In this document: positions 26,058 to 35,417 of the stretch, piece after piece | Numbering within the stretch: position 1 is the first letter of the stretch | How the letters are laid out: each line of letters opens with the position of its first letter | Assembly (NCBI RefSeq): GCF_005144585.1 | Contig: NZ_SSMQ01000005.1 | Coordinates: 62,001-126,000, forward strand | Length of the DNA stretch: 64,000 bases | From: Polyangium fumosum | Lineage (GTDB): Bacteria; Myxococcota_A; Polyangia; Polyangiales; Polyangiaceae | Direction of reading: 5' to 3' | Notes under the pieces: model-generated | What the model was told of the DNA's origin: nothing | The model's input: the letters and a program-made list of their open reading frames with translations, nothing else | The model's database searches: none | Translations under genes and position numbers: made by a program

Positions 26058-26973
26058 GCGCCTCCTGCCCTTCCGGTCGGGGCCAGCGAGCGTGCTGCAA
26101 TCGCGGCGAGAGCATGTCCCACCACTCTTCGAGGGTCGCTCGCTCGGCGAGCTCCACAAACGAAATCTCGATGCCTGCATTCCGGAGCCGCTCGACGAGC
26201 GTCATGAGGCGGATGGAATCGAGGCCCAGGTCGAGGAGAGAATCGCCGTCCAGGATCTCGGAGGTGGGCCGCTCCAAAAGCTCCGCGATCTCGCTGCGCA
26301 GGCGCTCGAGGTCGAATGGCGCCTCCTCCGGCGAGCCCTCCTCGAACGCATCCATCACGTCGCGGGTCGAGAGCACGATGCCGCACCGCTGCGCCACATA
26401 GGTCATGGCCATCTCGTGCCAGTTTCGCGTAAAATCGGACGTCGCGTCGGCCACGAAAAACGGCTGCACGTCGTTCATGAAAGCCTCGCCTGCGGTCAAC
26501 ATGCACCCGATGTGCGCGTACACGCCACAAATGATGAGCTGATCACGACGCCATCCACGCATGAGGTCGAGGAGCTGCGTGCGCTGGAATGCGCTGTAGC
26601 GCCATTTCTTGAGGACCGTGTCCTTGTCCTCCGGCGAGAGCACGTTCACGATGGGGTGCTTGTGCGGGTGCGCCGTCAGCCCGGGCCCCCAGAAATCCAG
26701 GAGGAGACCACGCTCCTCGGCCGTCTGCTCCGACGGCTGCATCGTATACACGACCGGGATCCCGAGCGCCCGGCACCGCTCGCGCACCTGCCGGATGTTC
26801 TCCAGCAGCTCGACGACCGGCGAAGCCTGGGTGTCATAATAATCGATGAAATACTGCTGCATGTCGTGGATGAGGAGGACGGCGCGGTCCCGGTCCAGCG
26901 TCCACGACATCCGGTTCTTCGGGAGCTCTTCCTTCCGCGGCATGAAATACGGCTGGATGCTGGGGATTCCCAT
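26041..26973 (-). CDS. mxcF: isochorismatase with aryl carrier protein
   Basis: This 310-residue fusion is equivalent to EntB/DhbB. Residues about 1-205 are the isochorismatase: [20 protein letters not shown] with the catalytic Asp, KWRYSAF with the catalytic Lys, and CGVYAHIGC. Residues about 215-290 are the aryl carrier domain with LGLDSIRLM, the Ser being the phosphopantetheine site. It converts isochorismate to 2,3-dihydro-2,3-DHB plus pyruvate and then carries DHB as a thioester for MxcG. The ATG at 26973 ([10 protein letters not shown]) is preferred to one 24 bases upstream because GGAG lies 9 bases before it and the family begins there. Confidence 0.95.
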   Translation of the reverse strand: MGIPSIQPYFMPRKEELPKNRMSWTLDRDRAVLLIHDMQQYFIDYYDTQASPVVELLENIRQVRERCRALGIPVVYTMQPSEQTAEERGLLLDFWGPGLTAHPHKHPIVNVLSPEDKDTVLKKWRYSAFQRTQLLDLMRGWRRDQLIICGVYAHIGCMLTAGEAFMNDVQPFFVADATSDFTRNWHEMAMTYVAQRCGIVLSTRDVMDAFEEGSPEEAPFDLERLRSEIAELLERPTSEILDGDSLLDLGLDSIRLMTLVERLRNAGIEISFVELAERATLEEWWDMLSPRLQHARWPRPEGQEAHGVHG

Positions 26974-26993
26974 GGTCGATGTTCTCCGAATCG

Positions 26994-28640
26994 TCACTGC
27001 CCCTTCGGGGCGATCTTGTCAGCGATCCATCGGCGGAGCGCCTTTTTGTCCACCTTCCCCACGCTCGTCTTGGGAAGGTCATCGATGAACTCGATGCGGT
27101 CGGGGATCTTGTAGGACGCGAGGCCACGCGCCCGCAGGAATGCGGTGACCTCACGCGCCGCGGGCGGCTGTTCACGCGCCACGACAAACACGCACGAGCG
27201 TTCGCCGAGAAATGCATCGGGCATGGCGACGAGCGCCGCGTCGCGCACCGCCGGATGGGCGAGGACGTGATTCTCGATCTCTTCGGCCGCGATCTTCTCG
27301 CCGCCGCGGTTGATCTGATCCTTCGCCCGCCCCTCCACGACGAGATGACCCGAAGGCGTTCGCCGCACGAGGTCCCCCGTGCGATAAAACCCGTCGCGCG
27401 TGAATGCCTTCTCGTTGTGGGCAGTGGCCTTGTAGTACCCACGGATCGTATACGGGCCCCGCGTGAGCAGGTGCCCCACCTCCCCGACCTCGACGTCACG
27501 GTCGTCGTCGTCGACGACCCGGACCTCGTCGTCCCGGGAAATGGGCCGACCTTGGGTCTCGATGATGACGTCCTCGGGGTCATCGAAACGGGTGTAGTTG
27601 ACGAGCCCCTCGGCCATTCCGAACACCTGCTGCAAGGTGCAGCCGAAGGTGCCTCGCACGCGGCGCGCGACTTCCGCGCTCAGCTTGGAGCCGCCCACTT
27701 GCAACAAGCGGAGGCTCGAAAGATCGTGCCGTGTATTGCGCGCGGCCTCGAGCCAGACCGCGCAGAGAGGCGGCACGACGGAGGTCACCGTGACGCGCTC
27801 TTTTTCAATCCAGAGGAAGGCCTCGTCCGGGCTCGGGCGCCGGCTGAGGACGACGCGGCCTCCCGCATCGAGCACGCCCAGGCTCCCGGGCGAACTCAGC
27901 GTGAAGTTGTGCGCCGCGGGCAATGCCGCGAGATAAACGCTGTCTGCATCGAGCGCGCAGATCTCCGCGCTCGCACGGACGCTGTAGAGGTAATCGTCGT
28001 GCGTTCGGGGGATCAGCTTGGGCACCCCGGTGCTGCCGCCCGAGAGCTGAAAAAATGCGACGTCTCCGGGCATGGTCTCCGGGAGCGCCGCGCTCTCGCC
28101 GTACAGTCTCTCCAGCGCGGTGAACGCCCCCGGTTCGCCGGCGACGAGGACGTGCTTCACGGTCGGCGCCTCGGCCCGGATCTCCGCAGCGAGCGTGCGG
28201 TAATCGAATCCCCCGTCCTTGTCGGCGATGACGTACGCGACGGCCTCCGTGAATTGGCAAAAGTACGAAATCTCGGACCGTCGATGTGCAGGCAGGGCGA
28301 GCACGGGAAGCGCGCCGAGCCGGAACAAGGCGAAGCAGACCTCGAAAAACTCCACGACGTTCGGGAGCTGCACCACGACGCGATCCCGCGGGCGGATGCC
28401 CAGGCCGAGGAATCCCGCGGCAAGCTGCGAGGCGCGCGCGTCGAGCTCGCGATAACTCAAACGGCGCTTTTCGCCGACGAGCGCGATCCGATCGCCGAAC
28501 CGTTCGGCCCGCGCGTGGAGCCATTCCCCGAACGTCTCTCCGAGCCAGTAGCCGGCTTCCCGGTACCGCTCGGCGAAATCGGCAGGCCACGGCGTGAACC
28601 CCTCGAACGGCTGCGTCTCGGGGACTGCATCGACGCGCAT
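26994..28640 (-). CDS. mxcE: 2,3-dihydroxybenzoate-AMP ligase
   Basis: This 548-residue adenylate-forming enzyme is equivalent to EntE/DhbE. Diagnostic features are [20 protein letters not shown] (phosphate-binding loop and EntE-specific context), [18 protein letters not shown] with the DHB-binding His-Asn, [24 protein letters not shown] and a C-terminal [11 protein letters not shown] with the catalytic Lys. It activates DHB with ATP and loads it on MxcF. The start codon overlaps the mxcD stop by one base (TGATG). A longer open frame upstream runs into mxcD and is rejected. Confidence 0.95.
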   Translation of the reverse strand: MRVDAVPETQPFEGFTPWPADFAERYREAGYWLGETFGEWLHARAERFGDRIALVGEKRRLSYRELDARASQLAAGFLGLGIRPRDRVVVQLPNVVEFFEVCFALFRLGALPVLALPAHRRSEISYFCQFTEAVAYVIADKDGGFDYRTLAAEIRAEAPTVKHVLVAGEPGAFTALERLYGESAALPETMPGDVAFFQLSGGSTGVPKLIPRTHDDYLYSVRASAEICALDADSVYLAALPAAHNFTLSSPGSLGVLDAGGRVVLSRRPSPDEAFLWIEKERVTVTSVVPPLCAVWLEAARNTRHDLSSLRLLQVGGSKLSAEVARRVRGTFGCTLQQVFGMAEGLVNYTRFDDPEDVIIETQGRPISRDDEVRVVDDDDRDVEVGEVGHLLTRGPYTIRGYYKATAHNEKAFTRDGFYRTGDLVRRTPSGHLVVEGRAKDQINRGGEKIAAEEIENHVLAHPAVRDAALVAMPDAFLGERSCVFVVAREQPPAAREVTAFLRARGLASYKIPDRIEFIDDLPKTSVGKVDKKALRRWIADKIAPKGQ

Positions 28641-29872
28641 CAGAGGTCCTCCGGCAAGGAACCCAGGCCGAGCGCGGTCAGAACGGTGCGCATCTTGGCC
28701 GAAATCTCGGCGCGCTCGCGCTCGGGCACCGATCCAGCGACGAGGCCGGCCCCGGCGTACAGCCGAATCATGTCCCTGCTGATATCGGCGCAGCGAATGG
28801 TCACCGCCCATTCTCCGTCGCCTGACGCGTCACAATACCCCACGAGGCCCGTGAACAAGCCTCGATCGAAGGGCTCGAGCGCCTCGATGGCGGCGCGCGC
28901 GCGCGCCGTCGGATATCCACACACGGCAGGCGTCGGGTGCAGGGCCATGGCGAGCTGCAGCGACGAGGTCGAAAGATCCGCGAGCTCGCCCTTGATCGGC
29001 GTCGCGAGGTGCCACATGGCCTCCGTGTGCACGAGCGACGGGCACGACGGGACGGACAAACTCTGGCAGAACGGCTGAAGCGCGGCCGCGATGGCTTCGA
29101 TGACGACCGCGTGCTCGCGCCGATCCTTCTCGGAGGCGAGCAGCGCGTTCGCCCGCCGTTGATCCTCCTCGGGATCCGGGCTCCGCGGCGCGGACCCGGC
29201 CAGCGGATTGGCGAATACGGTGTTTCCGGATCGCGACACCAAAAGCTCCGGGCTCGCTCCGATCAAGGTTCGCGGATACGTTGTGCCCGAGCTGCGCCCC
29301 TCGGGGAGCCGGACCGCGAACGTATACCCACTTGCGTTTCGCTTCGACAACCGCTCGAGCAGCGCGTGAAGTTCGACCGGCTGCGACAAACGCAGCTCCA
29401 GCATCCGGGAAAGGACCACCTTCGACAGCTCGTCGTCGCGTATCGCATCGAGGGCGCGCTCGACCCCGCGCAGATACACGTCCCGCTCGGGCGACATACG
29501 CATCCCCTCCACGGAAGCCGGCGGCGAAGGGCGCGGCGATATCGACGCCGCGTCCACGGGCCCGCCGACCCGGATGGCTGTCGGCACGAAGAGGTGAGCG
29601 GGGGAATTGGCCGCGAAGGGGAGCGCGCCGACCGCCATGGGACGGTCGTGCCCGGCCCTCTCGAGCCCCGCGAGCACCGTGGCGACGCGCTCCGCAAACG
29701 CTTCTGCGGGCGCCGAGCCGGACCGTGCGATGATCTCTCCCACGCCCTGCCCGAGGATCGTGCGGACCTTCGACGAAAAGTAGAACGACGATTCGAGGTC
29801 GTACGCTCCGAGGAGCTCTGTACCGCTGCGCGCCGAGGCAACGGCGGCTTCGGACGCCGGAATCGATGTCAT
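28640..29872 (-). CDS. mxcD: isochorismate synthase
   Basis: This 410-residue chorismate-binding enzyme is equivalent to EntC/DhbC. Conserved parts are [79 protein letters not shown] and [23 protein letters not shown]. It isomerises chorismate to isochorismate with Mg, the committed step to DHB. AAGGAG lies about 9 bases before the ATG. It follows the DAHP synthase gene by about 50 bases and is coupled to mxcE. Confidence 0.95.
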   Translation of the reverse strand: MTSIPASEAAVASARSGTELLGAYDLESSFYFSSKVRTILGQGVGEIIARSGSAPAEAFAERVATVLAGLERAGHDRPMAVGALPFAANSPAHLFVPTAIRVGGPVDAASISPRPSPPASVEGMRMSPERDVYLRGVERALDAIRDDELSKVVLSRMLELRLSQPVELHALLERLSKRNASGYTFAVRLPEGRSSGTTYPRTLIGASPELLVSRSGNTVFANPLAGSAPRSPDPEEDQRRANALLASEKDRREHAVVIEAIAAALQPFCQSLSVPSCPSLVHTEAMWHLATPIKGELADLSTSSLQLAMALHPTPAVCGYPTARARAAIEALEPFDRGLFTGLVGYCDASGDGEWAVTIRCADISRDMIRLYAGAGLVAGSVPERERAEISAKMRTVLTALGLGSLPEDL

Positions 29873-29924
29873 GAATCGACTCTCCTTGCAATCTTGGACG
29901 GGGTCATGATCAAAAATGCGCGGG

Positions 29925-31379
29925 TTACAGGCTCGCCCGCATGCGGCGCGCGATGCAATACGAGAGTTCCAGCGCTTGCGCCTGGTTCAATCGTGGATCG
30001 CAGAGGGTCTCGTAGGCACGCGAGAGGTCCTCCTCGCGCACGCCGCCGCCGATGCATTCGGTGACGTCGTCCCCGGTGAGCTCGAAATGGACGCCGCCGA
30101 GGTGCGTTCCGCAGGCGTCGTGCGCGTCGTAGGTCTGCTCGATCTCGCGCATGATCGACCCGAACTCGCGGGTCTTGATGCCCGAGCTCGTGGTGATCGT
30201 ATTGCCGTGCATGGGATCGCAGATCCAGAGCACACGCCGGCCCGCGCGCTTCACGACCTCGAGCAAAGGCGGCAACGTATCCTCGACGCGGTCCGCACCC
30301 ATGCGCGTGATGAGCACGATGCGCCCGGGGATCTCGCGCGGGTTCAGCGTGTCGAGCAGGCGCAGGACATCGACCGGCGAGACGGTCGGCCCGAGCTTGA
30401 TGCCGATCGGATTGCTGATGCCGCGGAGGAACTCGACGTGCGCGCCGTCGAGCGCCCGCGTGCGCTCGCCGAGCCACGGCATGTGCGTCGTCAGATCGTA
30501 ATGCTCGTCCCGGGACGGCGCGGCGCGGGTCTGCGCGGACTCGTAATGGAGGTTGAGCCCCTCGTGGGACGTGAAGAACTCGATGCGGGAGAGCTCATTT
30601 CCCGCACCGCCGAGCGCGTCCATGCATCGGAGCGCGTCGCCGAGCTGCCGCGTCGTCGCCTGGAAGCTCTCGCGCACGGACAAGGGCAGGTCCTCGCGCT
30701 CGGAGAACGAGAGGTCCCAGCACTCCGGGTGCTTGAGATCCGAGAGCCCGCCGGCCGAGAATGACCGCACGAAATTGAGCGTCATCGCGGAGTGCTGGTA
30801 ACAAGAGAGCATCCGCTCCGGATCCGGGCGCCGCGCCTCGGGCGTGAATTCGGGCCCGTTCACGAGATCGCCGAAATAACTCGGCAGCTCGACCCCGCCG
30901 CGGACCTCGGTCGGCCGCGAGCGCGGCTTGGCGTATTGCCCGGCGAAACGCCCCACGCGCACCACGGGCTTCCGGCCGCCGACGATGAGCACGAGCGACA
31001 TCTTGAGCAGAATCTCGAGCTTGTTGACGATCGTATCCGCGCGACAATCACGCGTCGTCTCGGCGCAATCGCCGCCCTGGAGCAGGAAACGCCGGCCGAG
31101 TTGGGCATCCGCGATGAGCGATCGCAATCGCTCCACCTCCCACGAGCTCACGAGCGGTGGCAGCGCCTCAATCCGAGCTACCACGCGCTCGACCGCGACG
31201 GGGTCGTCGTACCGTATCGCTTGCGGGTCGGGCTTTGCTTTCCAGGACGTCGGGCTCCAGCCGCCCACGCGTGAAGAGGGGCGCGTGCGCGCGAGCGGGC
31301 GCTCCCCGGGCAGAGGCTCGGCGACCTCGTTGTCGGAGGAGATCCTCGCCGGCGTGCCCATGGCGATTTCGTGCATCAT
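29925..31379 (-). CDS. class II 3-deoxy-7-phosphoheptulonate (DAHP) synthase
   Basis: This 484-residue enzyme is a plant/actinobacterial-type (class II) DAHP synthase. Visible motifs are FLLQGGDCAE (metal Cys), VVRVGRFAGQYAKPRS (PEP/E4P binding), RMLSCYQHSAMTLNFVR, FFTSHEGLNL, PIGIKLGPTVSPVD, LWICDPMHGNT and GGVHFELTGDDVTEC. It condenses PEP and erythrose-4-phosphate, the first shikimate step. Placed inside the Fur-controlled DHB operon, it should raise chorismate flow under iron limitation. Start choice: ATG at 31379, 14 bases after the exporter stop, although ATGs at 31376 and 31361 are possible. Class II DAHP synthases also occur in myxobacterial secondary-metabolite loci such as aurachin. 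Confidence 0.95.
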   Translation of the reverse strand: MMHEIAMGTPARISSDNEVAEPLPGERPLARTRPSSRVGGWSPTSWKAKPDPQAIRYDDPVAVERVVARIEALPPLVSSWEVERLRSLIADAQLGRRFLLQGGDCAETTRDCRADTIVNKLEILLKMSLVLIVGGRKPVVRVGRFAGQYAKPRSRPTEVRGGVELPSYFGDLVNGPEFTPEARRPDPERMLSCYQHSAMTLNFVRSFSAGGLSDLKHPECWDLSFSEREDLPLSVRESFQATTRQLGDALRCMDALGGAGNELSRIEFFTSHEGLNLHYESAQTRAAPSRDEHYDLTTHMPWLGERTRALDGAHVEFLRGISNPIGIKLGPTVSPVDVLRLLDTLNPREIPGRIVLITRMGADRVEDTLPPLLEVVKRAGRRVLWICDPMHGNTITTSSGIKTREFGSIMREIEQTYDAHDACGTHLGGVHFELTGDDVTECIGGGVREEDLSRAYETLCDPRLNQAQALELSYCIARRMRASL

Positions 31380-31393
31380 CGAAGACTTCCGGA

Positions 31394-32617
31394 TCAGGTG
31401 TGCGCGGCGCGCTGTGGAACGGGGCTGCGCCCGAGCACCCAGAGAATGCAAAGCGCGAGGAGCGAGACGCTCACCGCGAGAAAACCCATGTGGCCAAAGC
31501 CGACCAGCGCCCCGTCCGGCGTCGTGGTGAGAAAAAGACCACTCATCCACGCGGCGAGGCCGGAGGCGCCGTCACTCGCCGCCATGTTGACCGCGAGGTA
31601 ACGCCCGCGCAGCGCGGGCGGGACACGCGACGTGATGAGCGCGATCGTCGGAATGGCCCGTCCCGAAGTCAACGTCATGAAAAGGACGAAGACAGCGGCC
31701 ACAATGGCCTTCGGCGAGGGCGTCAGGTGCGTGAACAGGAGAAAGGGACACCACGTGGCGACGAGCAACGTGCCCAGCACCCGGGGCGGGCCGTGACGGT
31801 CGACGAGGTGGCCAATCCAGCGCGAGCTGAAGAGCGTGGCCGCGCCGCCGCATAGATACACCCAGGACAGGTCCGAGAGACGAAGCCCGAGATTACCGAC
31901 CATGAACGTGCTGAGGTACGGAATCAGCAAAAAGCCCGCAAAGACCACGCTGAACGTGAGCCCCCAGCCCAGCGCAAGCCCTGGCGCCCAGAGGGTCGGA
32001 GCGTCATCGCTCGTGCCCTTTTCGCGCGCCGTGGCGAGGTGACGATCGACGCGGGGTAGGATTCGCCAGGCGAGGAGCCACAGGACGCCGGCGAGCGCGC
32101 TGATGGCCCAGAAGGGCGCGCGCCAGCCCCATTGACTGGCGATCGAGAGCCCCAGCGGCACGCCGCCCACCGCCGAGAGGCCGTAGGACGACATCACGGT
32201 GCCAATGGCGCGACCGCGGCGCTCGGCCGGCACACAATCGGCGAGAATGGCCATGACGACGGCGCTCATCAGGCCTGCGCACGCGCCCGCCAATGTCCTC
32301 GAAAAGAGCAGCCACGTCGCGCTGGGCGCGATACCGCACGAAATCGTGGCCGCAACGAACCCCACATAAAGAAGCAAAAATGCGTGCTTGCGATCCCACC
32401 GATCCAGCCAGAGCACGCCGAGAAGGCCCATGATCGCCGAGGCCAGCGTGTAGGCCGACACCATCGCCCCGAAGCCCGCCGCCGAGATGCCGAAACGCTG
32501 GATGAGCTCCGGCCCGAGCGGCATCAGGATCATGAAATCAAGCGTGTGCGTGAACTGCACGGCAGCCAGCAGCCAAAGCAGATGTCGCTCATGCTTTGTT
32601 ATGGGGGAATCGGCCAC
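31394..32617 (-). CDS. MFS transporter, probable myxochelin exporter
   Basis: This 407-residue major facilitator protein has about 12 TM segments. It has the DHA1-type loop MGLLGVLWLDRWDRKHAF after TM2-3 and RTLAGACAGLMSAVVMAILADCVPAERRGRAIG around TM4-5. Its location at the head of the DHB operon, directly behind a Fur-regulated promoter, argues for siderophore export (an EntS-like role). The frame is open to an ATG at 32746, but that start would lie upstream of the promoter itself. The GTG at 32617 with GGAG nine bases before it begins just ahead of the first TM helix. The first-loop homology is typical of arabinose/multidrug-efflux members. Confidence 0.88.
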   Translation of the reverse strand: MADSPITKHERHLLWLLAAVQFTHTLDFMILMPLGPELIQRFGISAAGFGAMVSAYTLASAIMGLLGVLWLDRWDRKHAFLLLYVGFVAATISCGIAPSATWLLFSRTLAGACAGLMSAVVMAILADCVPAERRGRAIGTVMSSYGLSAVGGVPLGLSIASQWGWRAPFWAISALAGVLWLLAWRILPRVDRHLATAREKGTSDDAPTLWAPGLALGWGLTFSVVFAGFLLIPYLSTFMVGNLGLRLSDLSWVYLCGGAATLFSSRWIGHLVDRHGPPRVLGTLLVATWCPFLLFTHLTPSPKAIVAAVFVLFMTLTSGRAIPTIALITSRVPPALRGRYLAVNMAASDGASGLAAWMSGLFLTTTPDGALVGFGHMGFLAVSVSLLALCILWVLGRSPVPQRAAHT

Positions 32618-32716
32618 GAAAAGACTCCAGGAGGCGCCGGAGGGCGAGCCGACGCAGCGCGGGCGGGGCAACGTGACCCTACCTACAACCGCATACGACC
32701 TGCGATCTTGCTGAAA

Positions 32717-32746
32717 ATGATAATGAGAACCATTATCAATTGTCAA
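32717..32746 (-). promoter_or_regulatory. sigma-70-like promoter with embedded Fur box (DHB operon)
   Basis: Read on the minus strand, TTGACA (32746-32741) and TATCAT (32722-32717) are separated by 18 bases. Between and overlapping them lies GATAATGAGAACCATTATC (32719-32737 on the plus strand), matching the 19-bp Fur consensus at 17 of 19 positions with a perfect 7-bp dyad. A bound Fur dimer would block both hexamers. The transcript would have a leader of about 90 bases before the exporter GTG. The gene on the other side runs convergently into this gap, so the box can only serve the siderophore operon. Confidence 0.88.
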
Positions 32747-32797
32747 GGCAACGGTGTTGCCCGCGACGAGATTTCGGGCCCCGAGGTGGAATTTTGC

Positions 32798-32817
32798 GAT
32801 AAGGATGGAATATTATC
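32798..32817. promoter_or_regulatory. possible second Fur-like dyad
   Basis: GATAAGGATGGAATATTATC is a GATAA-N10-TTATC inverted repeat about 60 bases upstream of the first Fur box, in the same AT-rich intergenic stretch. It is one base longer than the classical 19-mer, so it may be a degenerate or auxiliary site. The rest of the 32618-33024 gap shows no gene. Confidence 0.35.
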
Positions 32818-33024
32818 AAACAACACGTGTTCCAGACCACAGAATCCGCACCTGCAAGCGTCCGCGAGGCGTGGCGCAAACGGGGCTTGGGCAGCGCGCT
32901 CGTCCCGTACGACATGGAAATGAGGGCGAAGACGGCGGTCACGTGGCGCTGGCCACGTGGTTCGTATCCGAGAGCGATGACGTGCGGACCTCGATAGACG
33001 CTTCGAGGCAAGAGCGATCGGCGC

Positions 33025-33918
33025 TCAAAGGTATCGATAGGTGCTCTTCGTGTACTCTTTGAGCCAGGAAGCGTCCAAAAACGTCATTCCGAGCGCGTGG
33101 TCCCCCTGCCATTGCAGGATACCGATACACCCTCGGTTCAACCGGTGCGGGCGCCAGAAGCCCACCGCGTTCAAGTGGTAGCTCTTGGTGGTCGGGCAGA
33201 ACGAGATCTCCTGGCCTTCTTCATGGTAGTGCCCGCAGAAATGATACGCCGGCTGAAAGTTCTGGATGAATTCCCGAACGGCTGGGGACCCGGCGCCCGC
33301 ATACTTGGGGTGGATGGCGACCGCCGCGTCCAGCGGCGGTTCATGCGACAAGAAGACATCGAGCCTCTCTTTCAAGGCGAGGAGCCGCTTGATGTCTTGC
33401 TTCGTGTAGCACTCCCCGCCGTCCGTCTTGACAGGGTTTCCGTCCTCGTCCGCGATCCCTCCCAGACCTGCGATCCGTAACGAATGCCCGCTCTTCTCGT
33501 ACGTGAATGGCACACCGCTCTTGAGGTAATGAATTCTCCCGAAAGCATCCACGGGCACCGGCCCCTCGTCCGTGCCCTCCAGCTCGCACAGGTATGAAAA
33601 ATCCTCGTGATTGCCGCGGATGAAAATCATGTCGGCGTCGATCCTGCGATGCTCCGACGCGCCGGGGTCCAAGATCTCCTCGGCCTCGGGCTCACCGTGA
33701 AAGTATGCGGTGAAGCCCAGCTCGTCCGGATCACTCTTCGCAAAGCGCTTGGTGGCCTTGTCCAATCGATAGGGTGGGGGAAAGGCCCCGAAATCTCCGA
33801 CCTGCAAGATCAGATCGATCCGCTGCGCTTCCTCCTCCTGCCAGCGCTTCAACACGCGGTAGGCGAGCGTCAGGTGGCCGTGGGTGTCGCCCAGGATCGC
33901 GATGTTGAGGTGATTCAT
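33025..33918 (-). CDS. calcineurin-like metallophosphoesterase
   Basis: This 297-residue protein has the five phosphoesterase motifs: ILGDTHGH (D-x-H), LILQVGDFG, FIRGNHED (GNHE), FLSHEPP and FCGHYH. It should be a dinuclear-metal phosphodiesterase or phosphatase in the cytoplasm. The substrate cannot be told; long insertions (for example the loop around YFHGEPEAEEILD) resemble predicted ser/thr phosphatase or nucleotidase relatives. The ATG at 33918 is chosen over an upstream in-frame start because the beta strand before DTHGH begins immediately. It stands alone, with convergent intergenic space on its 3' side toward the siderophore promoter. Confidence 0.82.
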   Translation of the reverse strand: MNHLNIAILGDTHGHLTLAYRVLKRWQEEEAQRIDLILQVGDFGAFPPPYRLDKATKRFAKSDPDELGFTAYFHGEPEAEEILDPGASEHRRIDADMIFIRGNHEDFSYLCELEGTDEGPVPVDAFGRIHYLKSGVPFTYEKSGHSLRIAGLGGIADEDGNPVKTDGGECYTKQDIKRLLALKERLDVFLSHEPPLDAAVAIHPKYAGAGSPAVREFIQNFQPAYHFCGHYHEEGQEISFCPTTKSYHLNAVGFWRPHRLNRGCIGILQWQGDHALGMTFLDASWLKEYTKSTYRYL

Positions 33919-34017
33919 CCCATGTTGGTAAGGCAATTTATCATATCCTGTCAATGCCCCTCGAGCGTCGCAGGGTAGGATGCAGCCGATGACTCGGCGC
34001 GACCAGGGTCGAGAAAA

Positions 34018-34947
34018 TCAGCTCGAAGCGGCGGTCCGGCTTCGCGCGAGGGCAATGTCGCGGATGGCGTTGTTGTCCATGCGAGCGCCGCCCTCTGCAA
34101 CGATTTTCCACTTCGCCGCGGACAACGTGAGCCGGTTCAACCTGGGGCGCAACGTGCCTGCGAGGAACGCCGGCGACGCGCCCGTGGCGAACAGCAACGC
34201 GACGGCTTCGGCGAGCGCCGCCTGCGACGTCTGCTCCGCTCGCTCCAAAACCTCCTGCGCCGCGTCTTCTCTGTTTCGCGAGACAGCCTCCCCCAGAAGC
34301 TCTTTCACCGACATCTTCGCCTTGCGCTGCCGTTCTTCCCGTTCGAATCGACTCCGCTCCTCCTGTCTGCGCTCTGCTTTTCGGTCGCGAAGCTCGAGAT
34401 AATAGTCGCCGAATCCTTCCTCCACGCGGTAGTCATCCGCGACGACGCGAGACGCGTACGCGGTCGCCCAAGCCACGAGTGAAGCCGCGTGCATGCGAAG
34501 GGGAGGCGAATCATCGTGGAGAATCTCGAACACGCGCCCGCTCACCGTGTTCACGGCGAGCCCATCGGCGTCGCGGCCGGCAAAAGGAAGCCAAGCATCC
34601 GAAAAGAGCTCGTCCTGCGTGAGCCCCGATTCCGGCACGGTCCGAGGGTTCTCGCGCAGAAACGCGAGCGCATACATGACGGTGTCCCTTCCAGAGAGCG
34701 CTCCTTCGATCGTGAAGAGGTCGAAAGCTCCGACGAAACCGTTCATCTCCTCGTGTTGTCCATCGTGGAGCGACCACAACGCACGCAGATCACGCCCCAG
34801 CGAAAACCCGAGCTCCGCCTCGGCGTCCCTCAATCGTTCCGCGCTCGCGCCGGGCGCGAGGTTCTGGACCAAAAGCTCCGCCCCATGGTTCGCCATCCAT
34901 GCCTTGATCCGCTCGAAAGCCTCGGCCAGCAACTCTTCCGGTGTCAT
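34018..34947 (-). CDS. SMI1/KNR4 (SUKH)-like protein
   Basis: The protein is 309 residues. Residues about 25-165 look like an SMI1/KNR4 domain: the helix RLRDAEAELGFSLGRDLRALWSLHDGQ, GFVGAFDLFTIEGAL, and WLPFAGRDADGLAVNTVSGRVFEI. The following part is charged and probably coiled (ELRDRKAERRQEERSRFEREERQRK), ending in an Ala-rich helical tail. SUKH proteins are often immunity factors against polymorphic toxins, but lone long-tailed members in myxobacteria need not be. No toxin gene is adjacent. The ATG at 34947 is the start of the family homology; an upstream open extension is rejected. Confidence 0.7.
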   Translation of the reverse strand: MTPEELLAEAFERIKAWMANHGAELLVQNLAPGASAERLRDAEAELGFSLGRDLRALWSLHDGQHEEMNGFVGAFDLFTIEGALSGRDTVMYALAFLRENPRTVPESGLTQDELFSDAWLPFAGRDADGLAVNTVSGRVFEILHDDSPPLRMHAASLVAWATAYASRVVADDYRVEEGFGDYYLELRDRKAERRQEERSRFEREERQRKAKMSVKELLGEAVSRNREDAAQEVLERAEQTSQAALAEAVALLFATGASPAFLAGTLRPRLNRLTLSAAKWKIVAEGGARMDNNAIRDIALARSRTAASS

Positions 34948-35417
34948 GGGCCGATGCGTAGCAAAACCGCGCACGTGCAAGCAAGCCCTGCCGCCCTGGC
35001 ACGTGTGCGCGCTCGCTGATGAGGTCCGAGACACGCTCACCGCGCTCCTCCTGGATGACTCCGCGCAGAACGTACGTACCTGCCGCTCGTGGCGGATGCC
35101 ATGACGAACTCCACGTAACGCACCGCCTCCGTCCTCCCACGTCCGCCATGGCTCCTCGGGGTTGCTGCCACTCCCTTGCGGGAAGTGCGGACCCTCGTCT
35201 GAATCGTCCCGCACGCGCTCGGCCCATCGCTGGGGACGCGAGGCTGGGTACCCCGTAAAACACGACGACGGTCGCCATTCTCGGAAAATGGGATCTTTGC
35301 AACAACCTCATTCGCGGAGCAAAGTCCCCGGCGCTGGGGGGGCGGCTTCGGCGTGCGCGTCGTCGATCGTGAATCGATCGGGACGTCGGGCGCTCGTCCA
35401 TCCGGGAAGGAACCGAT
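34948..35417. other. intergenic region with no recognised gene
   Basis: These 470 bases separate the divergent SMI1-like and subtilase genes. Open frames here have no recognisable sequence and no good start sites. Nothing beyond presumed promoters is visible. Confidence 0.5.

Noticed and set aside
32618..32746. ATG at 32746 as start of the MFS exporter
   Set aside because: It would lie in the -35 element of the gene's own promoter and put the Fur box inside the coding region; the added residues match no transporter.
34018..34947. Toxin-immunity pair for the SMI1/KNR4-like gene
   Set aside because: No toxin-like or large secreted polymorphic protein is adjacent; the neighbouring genes are a phosphoesterase and a subtilase.
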